From positions 496,001 through 560,000 of the forward strand of contig NW_024468251.1 in assembly GCF_002104995.1 (NCBI RefSeq): a stretch of DNA of 64,000 bases, written 5' to 3'. A program made the translations under genes and the position numbers. The stretch comes from Linderina pennispora (Eukaryota > Kickxellomycota > Kickxellomycetes > Kickxellales > Kickxellaceae). This document shows, piece by piece, positions 11,095 to 22,325 of this stretch. A model generated the notes under the pieces. It was not told where the DNA came from. It saw only the letters and a list, made by a program, of their open reading frames with translations, and searched no databases. How positions within the stretch are numbered: the first letter of the stretch is position 1; every line of letters starts with the position of its first letter.

Positions 11095-11813
11095 TCAGAT
11101 CAAATCATCGGTCGCCAGACCGCAGCCGATTGGTCGTCCGCTCGCCGCGAGCCGAAATTTTTTTACTCTAGGCGTTTTTTCATTCAATGAAGCGAAAAAA
11201 AACACAGCCCAATGCTCGCTGGGCGTGCGCCCAAAAGCTGTGCTGGTGGTGGTTCGACCTTGGTGTGCGTGTCTCCTCAGCCAGCGCTTTATTTCTCTAC
11301 TAACCCGCTTTGTCTTTTCACTTTTCCTCAGTATTACTTGTATTTTCTAACCTATCTGCGCTTTAGCATATATTATCATCAACGGTCTAAACCTCTGTTC
11401 CTTCTTGCATAAAGCCAGGGCACCAGTTTTACCAGCACGTAGTCAGAAGCAGCTCCTTTTCCTCTTGACTTTAGTGATTACCACTTCCGGTAGATTTCGC
11501 GGCGAATTTCGTTTTCTTGTATTTTTCCAATCACTGTTCAATACGCTCGAGGATATACACTGCTATTCCCCAGCACCTCGCTTCCTTTTGTAATATCTAC
11601 ATCCTTTCCTTCTCTATACCTGGTCCTCTACGGGTTCGGTTTACGCGTACGCGTCGGTCAAACAGCTATCGCTCAGTCTGGACAGCCCAGTTGTCTCCCA
11701 CACTCTTTTGAACACCACAAACGGTCGAGCTAGAGTATAGACGTACCAGTCGATTCCTGCTCTTTTCTCTTTGGACGAAACATCCGCACATACAAAAAAA
11801 CCCAGCTACCCAG
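11095..11813. other. Long leader/promoter region of the Pumilio gene
   Basis: There is no coding signal. From about 11270 to 11800 the strand is pyrimidine-rich (CTTTTC, TTCCTT) with scattered CA-rich patches, consistent with a long 5' leader of the Pumilio mRNA; long leaders are usual for such regulators. Confidence 0.45.
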
Positions 11814-14800
11814 ATGATGTCGGGTCCTTCAAAGCCCTTTGACCCTTTTGGCAGCGGCGGCAGAACTGCGATGCCCGGCTCGGATTCAAAGGTAAGCATC
11901 AAGAGCTACTGCTTTCCAAACAGAAATGTCTTACACCACTCCCTCGAGTGGACTGTCGCACGCGCGCATATGGCCGAGCGATATTATCCCCCTTCTTTTT
12001 TTGCTCCATACTGCTGTTCTTTGCTCTGGTCGCTCCCAAGCGCCGGGATGGGATAATACAGGTGGAGGCTCTTTCTTCTCCTGTCTGCGCAGGGAGAGAA
12101 AAAGCGCTATCGATGCGAGTCATGCTTCACTGGTGGGATCACTGGCGTATGCTATCGTCCAGTGACCCCTCGACATGCACAGGCTCTGCCATTACTCGAT
12201 TCTGGAAAAGGGGGAGTGCACAGGGGACGAGCTTTTTTCCGTTGCTGTACGATACCACCAGGCAAGCACTACTATCCCGCTTCGCCCCCAAAAATTTGTT
12301 GGGCTGACTCGTTCTGTGCGCTTCTCTCTTGCTCTCTTGGAGGAGGGGGGCGAGCCAAGCCAGCGAGACGAGCGAAACGTATGCCGGTCTTGAACCATGT
12401 TGCTGTGGGCCACTTTTTTTGCAAGGGGAAATTTTTCCCTCTCTATTTCTCTCCACACCTGGAAGATGACAACTCAACACCTTGCTTTTGCTATATCTAG
12501 GCTTTTTCCAGCAACGTCAATATGAACGGTGGTCTCGGCGAGCCAGCAGCAGCACCTGCACAGGTGGCCGCAGCCCACTCCTCAAGCTCCACAGCCACGT
12601 CATCGGCTGCTGGCACCTCGCAGGCGCAGCAGCCACACGTCAAGCACACATCGATATTTGAGCTTGGCGGCGAGCCGTTCAGCGAGTCAGCGGGCACTTC
12701 TGGATCGTCCTCACGACTCAGTCGCATCGTCGGCTCAGGGAATGGCACGGGCGCGCTTCCATCGACCACGTCGCCGATCGGCACGCACCCGCTGGGGACG
12801 ATTGGGTCACCGCACAACCTGTACGGCGCTGGTGACGGAGGCGGCCCGGCAAAGCGGCAGTCGCAGTCACGTCTGAACAGTGTGCTGGGCGACAATCCCC
12901 GGCAACGGTCATCTGGGCGAGAACAATGGGCCGGGAATGCTTGACACACGGCCCAGCATGTTTGACGCAATCCAGTCGCAGCAAGCATCGCCCAACGGGA
13001 CGACAGCCCAGGCGGGATTCGGTGACTTTTCGTTTGTGAAGTCCCTGCCAGTGTCACGTCGTAACTCGCGAGAGTTCCAGAACCTGTGGCAGGAGCTCGA
13101 GGGCTTCAGCATCAACGACAGTGCGCCACATCCGGTGGACCTGGCCAGCAGGCTGTCGGGATTTGATGGCAGCTCGATTGCGGCCCGCAACAGCTCGGGC
13201 GCCTTCCGCAACGCCACCGGCGGTCCGATGGCGCTGGGCGCCAGCCCTAAGCTCCCGCACGGCCTCCTTGACGACGACATGCTAGCAACGCACTCGTCGA
13301 GCGCACTCAAGGACTCGGGTGCACGTGGCTCGGCTCCACCATTGTCCAACAGTGCACTGGGTAACGGAAACACGGTCGGTAGCAGCAGCATTGACCTGAC
13401 GCAGCCGGGCATGCAGCAACTTGCAGGAGGCAGCACGTTTGGCGTGGGAGGCCGCCCGAACTATTCCGTGGGCTACCCGCATGACACGTCCTCGCATCTG
13501 CCGAACCTAGGCAACGTCACCGCGGCGCTCGACAGCCTGGGTCAGCAGCGGTCGAACAAAACCGACATTCTGCTGGGCGAGGGCGGTCCATCGCGCGACA
13601 ACCGGCTGTACGACGCCAACCGCGGTGTGAACCTGATTCGCAATGCCAGCACGCCAGTGCTCAACGCGAAGCAGTACCAGGTCAGACAGTCGGTTGATGA
13701 GCTAGCGCTGCTGCAGGGCCAGACTCGCAATGGCGCTGGATACCCGAATGACATCACCCCTGGTATGGCGCCAGGTGGGTATGACATGTCGGGATTTGGC
13801 TACGGCGGGCGGCTGCAGGGGTCGGGTCTTCAGCTTAACCAGGTCGTCGAGGCTGCTGCAGGCTACGGTGTGTCTGGAAACAGCCGGATGCAGGGGGGCT
13901 ACCAATACCTTGTCGGTGCCTCTGGTATGATAGGAGGTGTCAACGGTGGCCGCAACCCAGCGTTCGTTGGTGGTACCCCCTCCGGTACTGCCACTCCGCT
14001 GATGAACGGCTACAACATGCAGACACCGCTTGGAATGGGTGCCGCTGGCGCGTACGCTGGGGCCATTGGGCCTCAGTCGGCGCAGTCGAGCGTTCCGCAG
14101 ACGCCTTACCCGCACCACCAGATGTCGTCGCACATTCATCTGCATCCCCAGCAACAGCAGCAACAACAGCAGCAGCAGCAGCCCTCTCAGGACCGCCAGC
14201 CTGGCCAGCACCACCCGTCGGCTCAGGGCCAACAGCATCACAAGCGCACACCACTCGCAAAAGCACCTTCATGGCAAAGCAGCACCGCAAGCCCGAGAGC
14301 GAGGTGAACCGGTTCGCCAACACGACCCTCGAGGAGCTCAAGGACAACATCTTCACGGTGTGCAAGGACCAGCATGGCTGCCGGTTCCTGCAGAAGAAGC
14401 TTGAGGATGGGCAAGAGAGCCACGTGCGCATGATCTTTGAGGAGGTGTCGCCGCACTTTTCGGGGCTGATGACCGATCCGTTTGGGAAACTACCTGTGCC
14501 AGAAGCTGCTGGAGCACTGCACTGAGCCGCAGCGCACGCAGATTGTAACCAGCGTAGCACCGGAGCTCGTCAACATCTCGCTCAACATGCACGGTCACGC
14601 GTGCAGTGCAGAAAATGATCGAAGTACCTGTCGAACCAGGAGCAAATTGACGCCATTATCGAGGCGCTGCGCAACAGCGTGGTGCTGCTCATCCGCGACC
14701 TGAAATGGCAACCATGTGATCCAAAAGTGCCTGAACCGGCTCTCGAAGAAAGACAACCAGTTCATCTACGACTCGGTCGCAGCCAACTGCAACGAGGTTG

Positions 14801-15776
14801 GCGACGCATCGCCACGGCTGCTGCGTGTTCCAGCGCTGCATCGATTACGCAGTCGGCAGCGCAGAAGGCGCAGCTGGTGAAGGAGGTGATTGCTAATGCG
14901 CTGACGCTGGTGCAAGACCCGTTCGGCAACTACGTCGTGCAGTATGTGCTTGATCTGAACAATACCGAATTCTCGGAGCCTCTGATCAAAAAGTTCATCG
15001 GCCACATCTGCGGCCTGTCGGTGCAAAAGTTTTCGTCCAACGTCATGGAGAAGTGCATCCGATTGGCCAGCACCTCGACGCGCCGCGCGTTGGTCGCGCC
15101 GATTCTGCAGCGCGACAAGCTCGACACGCTGATGCGCGACTCGTACGGCAACTATGTTGTGCAGACTGCGCTGGACTTTGCCGACCCGCAGCAGCGCATG
15201 GAGATTATCGACGCCATCCGTCCGCTGCTTCCCACCATTCGGCATACGCCCTATGGGAAGCGCATCTACACAAAGCTGCAGCGCGACGGATTTGTGTCAG
15301 CTGTGCCTAGCGCTGCCGGCAGCCGCCACGCGTCGCCGACGCTCGGCCCTTCGATCGCCTCCCACTCAGCAGCTGCCATCGCCTCGATGCCGCTGTACTC
15401 GCCAGCCGCCGGGCATGCTCCTGTGAATGGCGGGCCGATGGCTGCAATTGGGTCGGCGGTCAGCCGCGGCGTCAGCCCCATCGGCAACCTGGGCCACCAC
15501 CAGTCGATATCGCAGTCGCGCATGTACATGCCGGCCGGGGGAATTGCCCCGCTTGACCACCCCAGTAACTACCACCAGCCGGGAATGTATGGCAGCGGAT
15601 ACAAGGTAGGCCACCCGGTGGATGCCAACGTGGTGCACATGTACCAGCCGACTGGCCACATAATGTCTCCGCCTGCTTCTGGTACTCCGTATGAGCGTCC
15701 ACCCGTGACCTCGCCCAACTCGTCGTCGTCGGTTTCGGTGGCCATAAACGGGCCAGCGTCAAAGCACAAAAACTAA
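11814..15776 (+). CDS. Pumilio-family RNA-binding protein (PUF), at least eight apparent +1 frameshifts
   Basis: PUF proteins bind UGUA-type sites in 3' UTRs and recruit the CCR4-NOT complex to repress or destroy mRNAs; the CNOT1 scaffold is also in this window. Exon 1 is 11814-11891 (MMSGPSKPFDPFG...), the intron is 11892-12500, and exon 2 starts at 12501 (AFSSNVNMNGG). The long N-terminal region is disordered, Ser/Gly/Asn-rich, with a poly-Gln run at about 14152-14184. Eight PUF repeats follow from RFANTTLEELKDNIF (14310) to PYGKRIYTKLQ (15280), with clear GNYLCQKLLEH, GNHVIQKCL, GNYVVQYVLD, NVMEKCIR and GNYVVQTALD helices. The frame breaks at about 12897, 14250, 14485, 14594, 14623, 14704, 14801 and 14852, and each is mended by dropping one base. 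A Ser/Pro/Gly-rich tail ends at 15776. Confidence 0.88.
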
Positions 15777-16299
15777 AATGCCATCCAAAAATATGGAGTT
15801 CTTTTCTGATGTATTCTTGTGTAATCCACAACCACTCTGCTTTGTCTATATGGCATTATCCTTTCTTTTATATCTCTTGTACTCTCTGTACTTTTTCCAT
15901 CTATATATATTTTTTTGGCTTTCAATACATTCGCTTTACTTATTGCCAACCATGGCCCGATTCTTAGCTGTGAAAATGAGATGTGCTATCTTGTAAAGAG
16001 TCTGACGCGCAAAACCTGTTTACCCACACATTCCGTATACCATTGATAGGGCATCGGCCCGAGGTAATTTCCTGTTTCTGTTTTCGTGGAAGCAGGTTTT
16101 AGAAAGAACCATGTTGCCTTTCTATAGGACCATGTTGCCATGATAATGCAGGCTTTAATTGTGGTGGATCACAAATGGCACGTCCTCGCTTTTGAGAATA
16201 AAAGGGCACAGAGGTGCCACACTATCAAAAACCACATCATCACCCCCTTCAACTACAACCCGCCTACTCTTTCTGCACCAGTTTCATATAAAAGCAACA
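15777..16299. other. Intergenic, PUF 3' flank and chitosanase A promoter
   Basis: It is AT-rich after the PUF stop. A TATA-like ATAAAAGG at 16198-16205 sits about 100 bp before the chitosanase ATG, followed by a CA/CT-rich leader. This promoter is unrelated in sequence to that of chitosanase copy B. A second TATA-like string at 16287-16294 is too close to the ATG to serve it. Confidence 0.5.
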
Positions 16300-17294
16300 G
16301 CCATGAAGTTCACTGCCACTGCTCTCGGCCTCCTCGCCACCATCGCCACGACCAACGCCGCCATGTCCACGTGCTCAAAGAAGATTGCCTTGGGCCTGAC
16401 CAACATCTACGAGAACGGCGACACCGCCTTCCACTACGACTACTGCGAGAACATCAATGATGGACCGTGGCTTCACTGCCGGTATCGCCGGCTTCTGCAC
16501 AGGCACTTCCGGACGCATGGGTCGTGCTGCAGGAGTACCACAAGCTGACCGGCGGCAAGGATGCATTCAGCAAGTACGACGCCGTCATGAAGAAGCTGGA
16601 CCAGTCGAACAGCGGCTCGGTCAGCGGGCTGGACGGCTACTGTTCGGTGTGGAGCAAGCTGGGCAAGTCGGATGCAAAGTTCCGCGCAGCGCAGGACAAG
16701 GTGCGCGACGAGATGTACTTTGACCCGTCGCAGAAGCTGGCGGACAAGCTGGGCGCGCAGCTCGACGTGACCCGTGCTCAGCTGTACGACACGACAATCC
16801 AGCACGGCGATGGCTCGGATCCTGACTCGGTTGGTGCGCTGATCAAGAAAACCAGTGCCTCGTTCAAGGCTGACGCCAAGGGCTCGTCAGGCAGCACGCT
16901 CAAGATCAACGGCCACAATGTCGACGAGATCGTCTGGCTGACCAAGTTCCTGCAGGTGCGCATGGACGACTTGAAGAACCCGCACAACAAGGAGACACAG
17001 AAGGAATGGGCCAAGAGCGTCACTCGTGTCAAGTCGTACCAGTACGTGGTTGCCCAGAAGCAGTACAAGTGGGGCAGCTCGATCAAGGCTCTCAACAACG
17101 ACGGCAAGGCTACCACTGTCAAGTGCTAGATCTGAAGGCACACAAATGTTTAAATATACATCCGCATGCAGTTCGCCATATGGTTGCAAGGTATATGACA
17201 TGCGTATATTACTGTGCATAGCAATATCCTTTGCATTCACCAGGTCCTGCATGTGTTGAACTAGTGCCAGACGGTAGACGATGGCTTCAATTGA
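16300..17294 (+). repeat. Inverted duplication unit, copy A
   Basis: This 995-bp block is repeated in reverse orientation at 27231-28225, about 10 kb away, nearly base for base by eye. Homology begins 3-4 bases before the ATG and ends about 165 bases after the stop, at GGCTTCAATTGA. Sequence upstream and beyond that point is unrelated. Confidence 0.9.
16303..17129 (+). CDS. GH46 chitosanase, secreted, copy A (two apparent +1 frameshifts)
   Basis: GH46 enzymes hydrolyse chitosan, a wall polymer of many early-diverging fungi; most known members are bacterial or from chloroviruses. The ATG at 16303 starts a signal peptide (MKFTATALGLLATIATTNA). By comparison with Streptomyces N174 chitosanase, the general acid is Glu37 (NIYENG) and the base is Asp53 in NINDGRGFTAG. 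The frame breaks at about 16464, directly after the Asp53 codon, and again at about 16509; dropping one base at each site gives GIAGFCTGTSDAWVVL and then the intact C-terminal part ending at TAG 17129. The protein would be about 274 residues, usual for the family. Copy B differs by very few residues downstream. A role in nutrition or wall remodelling is inference. Confidence 0.85.
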
Positions 17295-17374
17295 AAGAAG
17301 CTTAGTGAAATAGTCATATCCGCCTTCACAATAGCATTTTTCATCACGCGTCTCATCTTCATTTTTCGTTTATC

Positions 17375-18775
17375 ATGGTTTCCACTGCCCAACACCTACC
17401 TGAATTCATGCTAGTGCGCATTATCCACTACCTTAAACCCTCGGAAGATCCTGATAGCTGAGGCTATAAGGAGATATTCTGCACCATTCTTAAGCCTATC
17501 ACGCGCGTTTGTCATTCGTGGTGACAAGGATCCCTCAGACATGCCTTCCAATGTGTATACAGACTCCAAAACTAGGCCGTTCCTCAACCTGGTTTATGTG
17601 CTCGGTACCAGCAGTATGATCAAAGAGGTCATTCTGCATTCTAAAACCGCGTGTATATTTGACGGCTCAGCGCTCGCCCAGTTTAAGCAGCAAATTCCAC
17701 CAGACGCTATTTTCCTCAGATTGCTAATCTCGTTTTTAGGTTTACAAGACGGCCTTGGAGGCCACAGCAGGGCGATGCGCTACTGCTGATGTGCTTATTC
17801 GGCAAAGAGGTTTTGCAGATGTTTCCTCATATATCGTCTATTAGTGCAATCCGTGGGTGGGCGATTTCACACGGCGCGTTCCCTGAGCATGTGCATGAGC
17901 TATTAGAGTGCTTATTGGCAGGAAGGACTGCTATCACAACCAGTGGATACTACTTGAACGCAGCTCTACCCTTCTCTCCAAACGCTTCACCCCTACAATG
18001 CCTGGTCACCAGTGCAAACGATTCAGCAGATCATATCTTCTTTCTAATCTGCAGAAACTTGCAATCGCTACAAACACCGCGCCTAGATCTGACTGTATCC
18101 AGCCTGTTCAGACACGTCACGATCCACGGCAACCGCACAACTGCTACATATCCCCGAGTTCATACGCTTGGTGTAAATACTGAAGAAAGTTACTGGAACC
18201 CACTATCCCACCTCATTTCAACTGACAGAGCGCTATTTCCTTTGCTGACACCACTGCTGTTCCATTGCATGTATCCACTTCCGACGACTCTCTTCTACAT
18301 GGATCCGAGGACTCTTTAACATTCCTGGATATGCGTCTTACCAATGATGCTATCGATACTTTCAGCCAGTTCAATTTGTTGGACGAGAGACAGCTTTGTG
18401 ACTTTGGATTACCTGAAACTAGACCACTCCTCACCTAGGTTCCACACGATTGCTAAAGATCGTGCTTTTCTCGTATTCTGTGCTTTCCGCCAGACGCTGG
18501 GGATGGAACTCATCAGTGAGCTTGATTTTGACTATATCATTGTTCAGCCGCATATCAGCAGTCCTGCTCTGACTTTACGTGTCATGAATATCCCTTATAT
18601 CCAATGCTCGTATGAGGAGACCATTCGAGCGATTAAAATAGCAAGCGTCGCAGAAGCAGTGCAAATAAGCCGCTTGAAAGTAGAGTCTGTCGGCAGTGAG
18701 GTTCATGTGTTTTTGACCTCTCGGAGTGGCTTGATTATAGAAACGCCAAGTTACACATTGCTACTTAAGCAGTAG
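17375..18775 (+). pseudogene. F-box-like / LRR-type paralogue, decayed
   Basis: The locus starts at ATG 17375 with MVSTAQHLPEFMLVRIIHYL, an F-box-like helix pair. In-frame TGA codons stand at 17459-17461 and at 17522-17524, the second right after CHSW, where such proteins usually read CHSWR. The frame then shifts at least twice (near 17530, 17789 and 18330). Later parts show repeated hydrophobic strands of LRR type and a C-terminal block (ELDFDYIIVQPHIS then LRVMNIPYI and YEETIRAI) that aligns with the decayed locus at 29.7-30.3 kb (SLDIDFTIVYPNI, KIPALGI, REEILHLI). Substrate-adaptor function is inference from the F-box-like start. Two stop codons plus frameshifts make it more than the insertion problem seen elsewhere. 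Confidence 0.6.
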
Positions 18776-18892
18776 ATAGAAGTTGCGATGAAAGTGCATC
18801 GTAATGCTCACAACTAGGTGCCCTGCGCTAATGATTGTGTACTTGTTGCTACAGATATTTGGAGGCGAGAGTATATTTCAATTAGCACTTGA

Positions 18893-20011
18893 CTAGTTCT
18901 TGGCAGCGACCTTGTAGTGCACACTGCTCAGAGCACGCAGGCGCGCAGCCGCCTGCTCAGCAGTCAGATCGCGCTGTGGCTCGGCCATCATCTCGAAGCC
19001 AACAAGGAACTTGCGCACCGTGGCTGAGCGCAGCAGTGGTGGATAGAAATGCAAATGCAGATGACAGAACTCAGCATCCTCATGCGTCTCCGTCGGCGCC
19101 TGATGCAGGCCCATTGAGTACGGGAAGCTGCACTGGAACAGATTATCGTAACGGGCCGTCAGGTTCTGCATAGCCTCAGCGAGATCCAGCACCTGCTTGG
19201 AGTCGAGATCAGCGACGCTCTTGACGTGCTGCTTGGAGACAATCATGGTCTCAAACGGCCAGACGGCCCAGAACGGTACCAGCGCCATGAACGAGTCATT
19301 CTGGAACACAACGCGGTTGGTAGCCTCTGTCTCCGAGTTCTTTTGCTCGGCGGCAGCGTAGCTACAGAGCAGACACGAACAGGCGTCCGATGCGTGCTCG
19401 GCATGGAAGCTCTTGAGTGAGGAGATCTCCTTGGCGGGCTCGCTGGGGACATCCGAGAGCGCCCAGAGCTGGCCGTGCGGGTGCGGGTTCGAGCACCCCA
19501 TCATGGCGCCCTTGTTCTCAAACAGCTGCACGTATCCGATCCCTGGCGTTTCAGACATATCCCTGTACAGCTTCTGCCAGGCGTTAATGACCTTTCCAAT
19601 TTCCTCAAACGACAGCTCGGGCAACGTCAGGTCGTGGCGTGGCGAAAAGCACACGACCTTGCACTGGCCCCGCATCGACTCGACTTGGAAGAGCTCGGCA
19701 GAGGCGCCCTTGCCGGCTACCTGCGCGAGCGCGGTGGTGGAGCAGTCTGGCTGGGCTGCGTGCACAGCGGCGTAGTCGTTCTCGAACACGTACGTAGATG
19801 CGTAGCTGTCGTTCTTGGCGCCCGTTGCGCGAGTGTTGCCTGGGCAGAGGTAGCACTTGGGGTCGTAGGAGGGGCGCTGCTCGACAGCGGCATCCTCGAC
19901 CTGGCCCAGCCAGGGGCGCTTGGCGCGGTGTGGCGAGCAGAGCACCCATGAGTTGGTCAGCGGGTTGAAGCGGCGGTGCGAGTGGTCGACAAAAGAGAAC
20001 TCTTCAGACAT
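18893..20011 (-). CDS. GAL7: Galactose-1-phosphate uridylyltransferase
   Basis: GALT transfers UMP between UDP-glucose and galactose-1-phosphate in the Leloir pathway. The 372-residue frame is intact from ATG 20011 to TAG 18893. Landmarks are HRRFNPLTNSWVLCSPHR at the N-terminus, the CYLCPGN zinc-site cysteines, ENKGAMMGCSNPHPHGQ with the HPH active site (the middle His is uridylylated), the PFWAVWPFETMIVSK stretch, and the C-terminal HLHLHFYPPLLRS metal-site histidines. The protein ends VHYKVAAKN. No clustered GAL1 or GAL10 homologue is visible, unlike in many yeasts. Confidence 0.97.
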   Translation of the reverse strand: MSEEFSFVDHSHRRFNPLTNSWVLCSPHRAKRPWLGQVEDAAVEQRPSYDPKCYLCPGNTRATGAKNDSYASTYVFENDYAAVHAAQPDCSTTALAQVAGKGASAELFQVESMRGQCKVVCFSPRHDLTLPELSFEEIGKVINAWQKLYRDMSETPGIGYVQLFENKGAMMGCSNPHPHGQLWALSDVPSEPAKEISSLKSFHAEHASDACSCLLCSYAAAEQKNSETEATNRVVFQNDSFMALVPFWAVWPFETMIVSKQHVKSVADLDSKQVLDLAEAMQNLTARYDNLFQCSFPYSMGLHQAPTETHEDAEFCHLHLHFYPPLLRSATVRKFLVGFEMMAEPQRDLTAEQAAARLRALSSVHYKVAAKN

Positions 20012-20695
20012 GGTGCAAGGGTGTATTAAGAAGTCGGGGAGGGTTTGGTGGATAAAAAGGGGATGTAAAATTGGTAAGCGCGCGCTGTGTTTTTGGCAAA
20101 CAAAAAGCAGAAGCGCGATGGAGAGGCAGACGATGCAGCCGTCTTAAATACACCAGTGCTGATGTTCTGGGTGCACACGAGGGCGGCTGCAGATAGGCCA
20201 ACAGTGTCCGAGGTCCAAACCCTAGCCCGGCCCGGAACATGTCCGAGCGCCCTCTAGCCCAATCTTGGCTGAGCACTGATCCGTATCTGTCCCACGAGGG
20301 TGGTCTGCCCATTTCTGAGATGCTGCACACGAGGCTGGCCCGATCGCTTTTCATCGCCTCACGCTGCCACCGGGCACAGTTAAAGCTGATTCACCACACC
20401 GGACAATGGCACCGGGGCGGGGCTCACTGGGGCATGTAGCGCATACTGGGCTCGGCTTTCTGATATCATGCGAGCGTCTGTGCACAACTTCCTCACCCAA
20501 CACGCGAGTCAGTGGACTGAGGGGGACAAAAAAGTGGCAGGATTGGCATCCGACGCACACGGGTGCGCGCTGGACAGCCGGCAACAGCCGCTCGCGTTTG
20601 CCGGATCAGAGAGCAGCCATCAATCCCAGCGTCCATCATTCGTCAGCAGCATTCCCTGTTCTTAACGGGCACGGTGCAGCTTCAAAGCGCCTAGA
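20012..20695. other. Intergenic, GALT promoter and Tlg2 3' flank
   Basis: No gene is supported. A TTAAATA-like element at 20142-20150 is a possible GALT promoter element. I found no clean CGG-N11-CCG Gal4 site. Confidence 0.4.
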
Positions 20696-21601
20696 TTACA
20701 ACCACTTAACCAGCAGGATAATAAACAAAATAACAACGACCACGCCCATGACGATGATGCACTTGTTGGCAACCGAGTTCTTCTGGTGCTTGTCCGCCTT
20801 CTCGAGCTCGTCGGCAGCAGCAGCCACATTGACCACGGTATTCTCGACGTTGTAGTCGATCCGGTCTAGCATCGTCCCCTGGTCAATGATCATCTCCTGC
20901 ATCTGGCCAAAGATGGCAGCTAGCTCCACAATGCTCTCGTGGATATGTGCCACCTCGCCCTCGCGCTTTGCAATCTCGGCCTCGTTCTGCTCCATGACCT
21001 GCAGCTGCTCGTCCGTCAGGGTCATGTCGAACTTTCGCGACACAGCCCGCTCGTGCTCCTCGTCCAGTGCAAACACATCGACGCTGGCATCCTTGCGCTT
21101 CGAGATCTTTTGCAGATACACACTCTGCGACTTCCGGAACCCATCCGACTGCGCCTGCAGGCGCGCCGCCAGCGCGCTCTGGATATTCCGCCCCACTACC
21201 TCCTCCTGCCCGTGTGCCTGCATCTGTCCAATGTTGCGCACCAGCTGCCCGCTCGCCTGGAACTGCTGTGTAATCTCCTGCGTCAGCATGTTAATCTCGC
21301 GCTCCTCGCTTGACCGATCGTCGAAGCCCGGCAGCAGGTGCCGACGGTGCAGCTCGTCCAGGCGCACGATCTTTTGCTCGATTTCCGCCAGCTGCTCGTT
21401 CACGTCCTCGGTCAGGTCCACCCACCGCGGCGGCAAATGCGACATTTCTATTACCATTTCGCCGTCGTCATTCTGCCGCTCAATCAGACCCTCCTCCTCG
21501 TTCTGCTGCTGCTGCTGTGCCTGCGTGCGTTTCCGCCGCTGCATGTGGCCGAACGAATTGCGGTACTGGATAAACAAAAAGGTGCGGCTACGGGTGGCCA
21601 T
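20696..21601 (-). CDS. TLG2: Syntaxin-16/Tlg2-type t-SNARE
   Basis: Tlg2/syntaxin 16 is the Qa-SNARE of the trans-Golgi and endosomes, needed for retrograde fusion. The 301-residue protein begins MATRSRTFLFIQYRNSFG, the typical short N-peptide used by the Sec1/Munc18 protein Vps45. The Habc-like helices follow (WVDLTEDVNEQLAEIEQKIVRL). The SNARE motif spans about residues 205-265, with the zero-layer Gln in IFGQMQEMIIDQG and then MLDRIDYNVENT. A single C-terminal anchor (CIIVMGVVVVILFIILLVKWL) ends the protein. The frame is intact, single-exon. The start is supported by the conserved N-peptide. Confidence 0.93.
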   Translation of the reverse strand: MATRSRTFLFIQYRNSFGHMQRRKRTQAQQQQQNEEEGLIERQNDDGEMVIEMSHLPPRWVDLTEDVNEQLAEIEQKIVRLDELHRRHLLPGFDDRSSEEREINMLTQEITQQFQASGQLVRNIGQMQAHGQEEVVGRNIQSALAARLQAQSDGFRKSQSVYLQKISKRKDASVDVFALDEEHERAVSRKFDMTLTDEQLQVMEQNEAEIAKREGEVAHIHESIVELAAIFGQMQEMIIDQGTMLDRIDYNVENTVVNVAAAADELEKADKHQKNSVANKCIIVMGVVVVILFIILLVKWL

Positions 21602-22325
21602 TCTATGAAAAATCGTGTGGGGAATGCAACGGGAGATGAGGTGCAGAGCAAAGGTAATAGAGAGCGGTGCTGGGCCGGCCAGGCTGAAGTGGACGCCCTT
21701 GAAGGGCTCAGAGTCACGTGTCCGGATGTGCGGCAGGCGCTGACAATTACCTGTAGCTCCAGCTGGAGAGGGGCGGGGATCGCCTCTTGGGACTTGCGGC
21801 TATGTGGACAAGCACGGGTGGGGGCTAGCAAGAAGCGACTCTGCCTGGTTCCAAAAGAGGCTTTTCGCTTTCCTCCTCTCTTCTACTTCATCTCTTTTCA
21901 CTTTATTGACGAAAACTGCATTTTTACGAAGCGAGATTTTCCCCCAGTGCTTGCGGCCAGGAGCTTGTTTTATTCCACTCGTCCATTAGTTTTTTTTGGC
22001 TAGAACCAAATTTCCGTTTAGTCCACTGAGCTTTGCGGGCCACCTTTATTTTATTCCTGGGCTATTACCGTATTCCCGGAAGACGCGATATAAGAAAAGG
22101 CGGGGAGGGCTAAAATATCCTTGTGGTAAACAAACGAAACGGCCAAGAGAGCCCATTTTTCTCCATACAACAAAAACTCTCCTAGGCAGGACCCGGTTTT
22201 TATAAAGGTGAGTTTAGTGAATTCGAGCAAGCTACATCTCCGGGCATTAGCGGAATTCGGGTACTAATTGTGGGAGGAGGCGCCCTGATAGCTCTCAGGA
22301 CAACTCTAGTGACGAAGCGCTGACC
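21602..22325. other. Intergenic between divergent Tlg2 and RRM-R3H genes
   Basis: This region must hold both promoters. The middle (21880-22180) is AT-rich with poly-T/A runs. A GTGAGT at about 22208 could be a leader-intron donor for the downstream gene but no coding exon precedes it. Confidence 0.4.

Noticed and set aside
16287-16294. TATAAAAG as TATA box of chitosanase A
   Set aside because: It is about 9 bases from the ATG, too close for transcription to start before the start codon; ATAAAAGG near 16200 is a better candidate.
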